Source of the DNA: Granulicella mallensis MP5ACTX8 | GTDB taxonomy: Bacteria > Acidobacteriota > Terriglobia > Terriglobales > Acidobacteriaceae | Length of the DNA: 64,000 nucleotides | Direction: 5' to 3' | NCBI RefSeq assembly: GCF_000178955.2 | Contig: NC_016631.1 | Span: forward strand, 186,001-250,000 | In this document: in pieces, positions 60,709-64,000 of the stretch | Layout: each line of letters begins with the position of its first letter | Numbering within the stretch: the first letter of the stretch is position 1 | Position numbers and translations under genes: made by a program | Notes under the pieces: model-generated | Databases searched by the model: none | What the model saw: only the letters and a program-made list of their open reading frames with translations | What the model was told of the DNA's origin: nothing

Positions 60709-60736
60709 CTGCGAATTGTAGATGTAGACTGCGGCC
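60709..60736. promoter_or_regulatory. Compact divergent promoter region between folP and dacB
   Basis: Only 28 bp separate the two ATGs. On the reverse strand TACAAT (60715-60720) ends 6 nt before folP ATG 60708. On the forward strand TAGACT (60725-60730) ends 6 nt before dacB ATG 60737. The symmetry suggests two leaderless transcripts whose -35 regions would each lie in the opposite gene. Confidence 0.5.
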
Positions 60737-62401
60737 ATGCGTGCCTCTTGCAGTCTTGTGTTTGCCCTGGGTCTCGTTGCCGGTCTCACGGCCTCCGCCC
60801 AAACGCCCTCCATCGTTCCGCCGCCTATCGTTCATCCCGCATTCCCGACGGGACCGGGCACGCCTCTGGGAGCGACGATCGAAGCCCTGCTGGCCGATCC
60901 TGCCGTCTCCCGCGCCCACTGGGGGATCGCTGTTACGACGTTAGACGGCGTGCCGCTCTATGGTCTCGACGAGGGCAAGCTGTTTCGTCCGGCGTCGAAT
61001 AACAAGCTCTTCACCACGACGGCTGCCATGGCGTTGCTTGGCCCGGACAGAACCTTCGAGACACGTCTCTATGGCAAGCTCGACGAGGCTACCGGCGTAG
61101 TGAACGGCGACCTCGTGCTGGCCGGCGGAGGCGATGCGAACTTTGGAGCGGACAACCTGCCGTATGTGGCCCCCGCCCAACGGGCAAAGGACAAGGTAAA
61201 GCCGCCCGCTCTCCACGATCTGGAAGCGTTGGCCGATCAACTCGTGGCCAAGGGCGTGAAGCGCGTCACAGGCAGGATCATCGGCGACGATACGCTGTTT
61301 CCGTGGGAGCCCTATGCGGAGGGTTGGGAGGCCGACGATCTGGTGTGGGGCTATGGCGCTCCTGTCAGCGCGCTCACAATCTCGGATAACGAACTGCGTC
61401 TGACCATCACTCCTCGCAAGGCGATCAAGCCGGCAGATGGGCCGGCGGATCGGGCGGCGATCGTGGAACTCGAACAGAATGGCGTGCCCTATTACAGCGT
61501 GCAATCCGAGGTGACGACCGGGGAGGCGCACACTCCCTCGCTGGGGGTACAGGTCGAACATGCGCCGGGCTCTCGTGTGTTGCGGGTCTATGGAGAACTG
61601 GCTGAGGATGCCAGGCCGGATGTCGAGTACATCGCTATCGACGACCCCGCGGTGTATGCGGCGATGGCCCTGCGCGGCATGTTGCTGGAACGGGGCATTG
61701 CTGTCGTCGGTGAGGCCCGGGGAGAGCATAGACCGGTGGTCGATGGGCGGGGGTTCTCGTCCGTTCTGCATGCGCCCGGTGGGCAGGAAGAGGCTACATT
61801 CAACGCTGGACCGACGGGCGAATCCTGCGAATCCTTGTGGCCGCAAGAGGAGGTCCTGGCCTCGCATACGTCCGCGACGCTGGCCGAGGACGTGATCTTC
61901 ACCGACAAGGTCAGCCAGAACTTACATGCGGAGTTGCTGTTGCATCATCTCGGGCAGCACGTCTCCTGTGGTCAGGGATCGACGGTTGGAGGCGCGCGCA
62001 TGGTGCGTGCTTTTCTGCTGCACGCGGGGCTCGATGGAGACGACTTCGTCTTCTACGATGGCTCGGGCCTGAGCACCCATGATCTCGTTGCGCCGCGTGC
62101 GACCGCGCAGCTATTAGCTTACGCGGCAAAGCAGCCATGGTTTTCGCGATGGAAGCCCGCGTTGCCAGTGGGCGGCGAGGACGGATCGCTGGCCGCGCGC
62201 TTCGCTGATCCGCCGCTCAAAGATCATGTCTTCGCGAAGACGGGGACGCTGGGCGAGTCGCGGGCGCTTTCGGGGTATCTCGACGGCGCAAGCGGGCGGC
62301 AGGTTATTTTTTCTATTGTGGTGGACGATCACTCGCCGCAGAGTTCGGCGGATCGGGTTGCGATGGACAAGATCGTTGCGGCCATTGCTGCTGCGGAGTG
62401 A
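60737..62401 (+). CDS. dacB: D-alanyl-D-alanine carboxypeptidase/endopeptidase, PBP4 family (S13)
   Basis: A 554-residue periplasmic penicillin-binding protein. A signal peptide ends near ASAQT (about residue 22). The nucleophile motif S87-N-N-K90 is in RPASNNKLFTTT. The second motif is the S-G-L form in FYDGSGLSTHDLV, and the KTG box is in HVFAKTGTLGESRALSGYL near residue 500. A large insertion domain between motifs 1 and 2 is typical of class C type-4 proteins. It trims peptidoglycan peptides. It starts at ATG 60737, close to the divergent folP. Confidence 0.93.
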   Translation: MRASCSLVFALGLVAGLTASAQTPSIVPPPIVHPAFPTGPGTPLGATIEALLADPAVSRAHWGIAVTTLDGVPLYGLDEGKLFRPASNNKLFTTTAAMALLGPDRTFETRLYGKLDEATGVVNGDLVLAGGGDANFGADNLPYVAPAQRAKDKVKPPALHDLEALADQLVAKGVKRVTGRIIGDDTLFPWEPYAEGWEADDLVWGYGAPVSALTISDNELRLTITPRKAIKPADGPADRAAIVELEQNGVPYYSVQSEVTTGEAHTPSLGVQVEHAPGSRVLRVYGELAEDARPDVEYIAIDDPAVYAAMALRGMLLERGIAVVGEARGEHRPVVDGRGFSSVLHAPGGQEEATFNAGPTGESCESLWPQEEVLASHTSATLAEDVIFTDKVSQNLHAELLLHHLGQHVSCGQGSTVGGARMVRAFLLHAGLDGDDFVFYDGSGLSTHDLVAPRATAQLLAYAAKQPWFSRWKPALPVGGEDGSLAARFADPPLKDHVFAKTGTLGESRALSGYLDGASGRQVIFSIVVDDHSPQSSADRVAMDKIVAAIAAAE

Positions 62402-62404
62402 GGG

Positions 62405-62485
62405 GTAAGTCAGCGAGTCAGCTTGCTTCGCGTCAGCAAGTCAGCAGTAGATTTGTGGCTGACTCGCTGACCTGCTGACTCGCTC
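62405..62485. repeat. Hairpin of CAGCGAGT/AAGTCAGC units after dacB
   Basis: GTCAGCGAGTCAGC and GTCAGCAAGTCAGC on the left are mirrored by GCTGACTCGCTGACCTGC and GCTGACTCGC on the right. The unit length and hairpin layout match the class at 4057-4161, 50112-50391 and 59740-59814. It lies between convergent genes, 1-4 nt from each stop. Confidence 0.75.
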
Positions 62486-62486
62486 T

Positions 62487-62741
62487 CTACCGTGGCGTGT
62501 GTTTCTTCACGAACTCGCGTAATTCCAGGTTTAGTTCGAGCGCCTTCTGCACCCCGGAGTCGAGCATTCGCAGCCAATCGCTGGCAGGTTCCTTGAGCTC
62601 GGCCATACTCAGCAGGTAGCTGGTCTGGACGATGACTTCAAGCGAATTGGAGAGATCGTGCGCCAGGCGGCGGATCTCAAGCGCAACTTCTTCGGGAATT
62701 TGTTGCTGATTGGCCAAGGTATCGGTCGAGGACTTACTCAT
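62487..62741 (-). CDS. 84-residue stand-alone histidine-kinase-type helical protein
   Basis: A small helical protein. Residues 22-46 (EIRRLAHDLSNSLEVIVQTS) read like the H-box of a histidine kinase dimerisation domain, with H28 followed by D29 and N32; the Pro usually after the Asn is absent (Ser). There is no ATP-binding domain, and no sensor, receiver or membrane helix. Phosphotransfer use or dimerisation with a kinase is possible but not shown. It lies between dacB and the tRNA gene. Confidence 0.6.
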   Translation of the reverse strand: MSKSSTDTLANQQQIPEEVALEIRRLAHDLSNSLEVIVQTSYLLSMAELKEPASDWLRMLDSGVQKALELNLELREFVKKHTPR

Positions 62742-62916
62742 CAGATTGTAGACGGCTCCTCTACGCTAGGTCGTTGTGGTTAGTTCGACGAGGACTGTGA
62801 AGAAAACGATTCGCCAAAGTTCAACAGCTCGACCGGAGAACAGTTTGACATGAGGTGCACCCCTCTGGGAAACTAAGAGTTCACGCAGTTGGCGCCAGGC
62901 GCTCGGCTGAAGTGAG

Positions 62917-63002
62917 CCGAAATGGCGGAATTGGCAGACGCGCATGGTTCAGGTCCATGTACTCGCAAGGGTGTGGAGGTTCGAGTCCTCTTTTCGGCAC
63001 CA
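62917..63002 (+). tRNA. tRNA-Leu(CAG)
   Basis: An 86-nt tRNA with a long variable arm. The acceptor GCCGAAA (62917-62923) pairs with TTTCGGC (62992-62998), followed by discriminator A and an encoded CCA end. The anticodon stem-loop CATGG-TTCAGGT-CCATG gives anticodon CAG. The variable arm pairs CTCGC-like bases; the T arm has GGTTCGAGTCC. It reads the Leu codon CUG, common in GC-rich genomes. Confidence 0.95.
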
Positions 63003-63015
63003 AGATCTGATGTGA

Positions 63016-63043
63016 CAAAGGGCGGGTTTATCCCCGCCCTTTG
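63016..63043 (+). terminator. Terminator after tRNA-Leu
   Basis: CAAAGGGCGGG and CCCGCCCTTTG form an 11-bp stem with a short TTTATC loop. It is 14 nt after the tRNA and lies between it and the convergent gene at 63068-63484, so it can act from both sides. Confidence 0.8.
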
Positions 63044-63067
63044 CTGCGTTTATAGGGATTGCTGCGT

Positions 63068-63484
63068 CTAGGTGTAAATCGCTGCTTCAAACCGGCGAAT
63101 CGCCTCTTCATCCCAGGCATGGGAGTTTTTCCGCCAGATCTCGCCGCTTTGCTCCAGAAAGTTGGGGAAGTTCGTGCGGCAGAAGCTCAGCTTCCTCGCA
63201 AAATCAATCAATGCCTGCGCACTGCCGTCGATGTACAGCACGCATTGCTGGCCGTCCCGCGACCACTGCACACTGGCGATGTACTCGCGGTCGGGCTCTT
63301 TGAACGAGGAGATGTTGTAGACCAGCATCGCGTCCATGATGCTGTGTTCCTGGGTCTCCTGGGAACGGTCGCAGGCGTAGAAGTATCCGCTTTCGCCTTC
63401 GTCCTCAAAGACGGCCGTCCAGGGAACGGCGGGCGAGTCGGAGGAGAGAAAGGCATCACCGGGTTTGAAGGTCAACGAATCCAT
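63068..63484 (-). CDS. Small protein of unknown function (possibly DUF2251)
   Basis: A 138-residue protein with no signal peptide or membrane helix. Conserved-looking segments are PWTAVFEDEGESGYFYACD, IMDAMLVYNISSF and QCVLYIDGSAQALIDFARK, and then FCRTNFPNF near the end. The composition (many aromatic residues, central YIDG) resembles DUF2251 as I recall it, but the match is uncertain. ATG 63484 is used; an in-frame TTG at 63499 is the alternative. It converges with the tRNA. Confidence 0.6.
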   Translation of the reverse strand: MDSLTFKPGDAFLSSDSPAVPWTAVFEDEGESGYFYACDRSQETQEHSIMDAMLVYNISSFKEPDREYIASVQWSRDGQQCVLYIDGSAQALIDFARKLSFCRTNFPNFLEQSGEIWRKNSHAWDEEAIRRFEAAIYT

Positions 63485-63530
63485 ATCTACAGGGTACAAG
63501 GCCTCGCTGCTAGTAAACTCACCTCAGACG

Positions 63531-64000
63531 ATGAGACTTAAAGGCTTCTACATTGGGCGCGGACAGAGAGTCGCCGCGCTGTTGCTGCTTATACTCTTCG
63601 GCGAGTGCCTTTGGTCGATCGCGCACCGGCCGCTCGACGCCAACGATTACCGCTACGCGCGCTGCGGCCGCGAGATGTGGGAGCGGCCCTCCCCCGTTGC
63701 CGGCTACTTCACCACCTGCGGCAACCTGAACGGCGACGGAACCTTCGCCTATCGCCTGGCGGGCTTTCCGCTCACGGCCCAGCGTCTCCTGATGCTGGGG
63801 GCCGATCACTTCCGCAAGCCTGAAAACAAGCTCTACGCGAACGGTGGGCTGAACGGGACCACCTGGGAGACGCGGCACGAACTCTCCTGGGTGAAGTATC
63901 TGCTGCGGCTCCCGTTCTGCCTGTTTGCGGTGTGGCTTGGCGGGGGACTGTGGTGGGTCGCCAAGCGGCTCTTCGGCAATGAGGGTGGCGCGCTGGCGCT
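63531..64000 (+). CDS. Membrane protein, N-terminal part (open at the right edge)
   Basis: The first 156 codons from ATG 63531, running past the end of the window. An N-terminal helix (about 13-31) is followed by a periplasmic loop with HRPLDANDYRYARCGREMW and then GDGTFAYRLAGFPL, and a second helix starts near 128 (LLRLPFCLFAVWLGGGLWW). The arrangement (one helix, a long loop with an acidic motif, more helices) suits GT-C glycosyltransferases, but the family is not certain from this part. A TAAACT hexamer (63514-63519) lies 11 nt before the ATG. Confidence 0.6.
   Translation, partial: MRLKGFYIGRGQRVAALLLLILFGECLWSIAHRPLDANDYRYARCGREMWERPSPVAGYFTTCGNLNGDGTFAYRLAGFPLTAQRLLMLGADHFRKPENKLYANGGLNGTTWETRHELSWVKYLLRLPFCLFAVWLGGGLWWVAKRLFGNEGGALA

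Overview
The window looks like a chromosomal segment of an Acidobacteriota bacterium of class Terriglobia (the Granulicella / Terriglobus / Edaphobacter group). The evidence is the alternative complex III plus caa3 oxidase operon, an exosortase of the acidobacterial J type with its own small sorted protein, a hopanoid glycosyltransferase of the HpnI type, long lipoproteins of choice-of-anchor-D repeats, high GC, and many inverted-repeat elements between genes. No source or database was available, so this placement is inference. I saw no phage, plasmid, IS transposase or CRISPR array.

Layout: 1-5.3 kb has the end of a flavoprotein, a DUF1801/YdeI protein, two MacB-like permeases and an HpnI-like glycosyltransferase. 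5.4-17.5 kb has a cyclic-nucleotide-sensor membrane protein, a GT39 transferase, a Rieske oxygenase, a large lipoprotein, an MBL hydrolase, a GH57/DUF3536 protein, a DUF2809 protein and an AlkA-type glycosylase. 18.2-32.1 kb is one long respiratory operon: actABCDEF (quinol:cytochrome c oxidoreductase), an anchored protein of unknown role, a SCO copper chaperone and coxBACD. Quinol electrons should pass through the ActA/ActE hemes to the cytochrome c domain fused to CoxB and then to CoxA. 32.3-34.6 kb is an MBOAT / small membrane protein / SGNH-like module. 34.6-46.9 kb holds information-processing genes (TrmJ-like methyltransferase, DnaG, TsaD, CCA-adding enzyme) with a WXXGXW protein, a cytosine deaminase near an NCS2 permease, OsmC and YIP1 proteins. 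47.4-56.2 kb has an amine oxidase, a PL10 pectate lyase, RlpA, an exported protein of unknown function and BamA. 56.9-58.8 kb is the exosortase J unit. 59.1-64 kb has frr, folP, dacB, a tiny histidine-kinase-like protein, tRNA-Leu(CAG), an unrecognised protein and the start of a membrane protein.

The most unusual content falls in three groups. First, a two-gene exosortase unit whose substrate is almost nothing but signal peptide and sorting signal. Second, several classes of inverted repeats, including a nested element with perfect 61-nt arms; members of one class lie inside coding sequence and encode part of a GT39 protein and the C-terminus of FolP. Third, a recurring arrangement in which a -10-like hexamer lies about 6-8 nt before the start codon, suggesting many leaderless or very short-leader transcripts.
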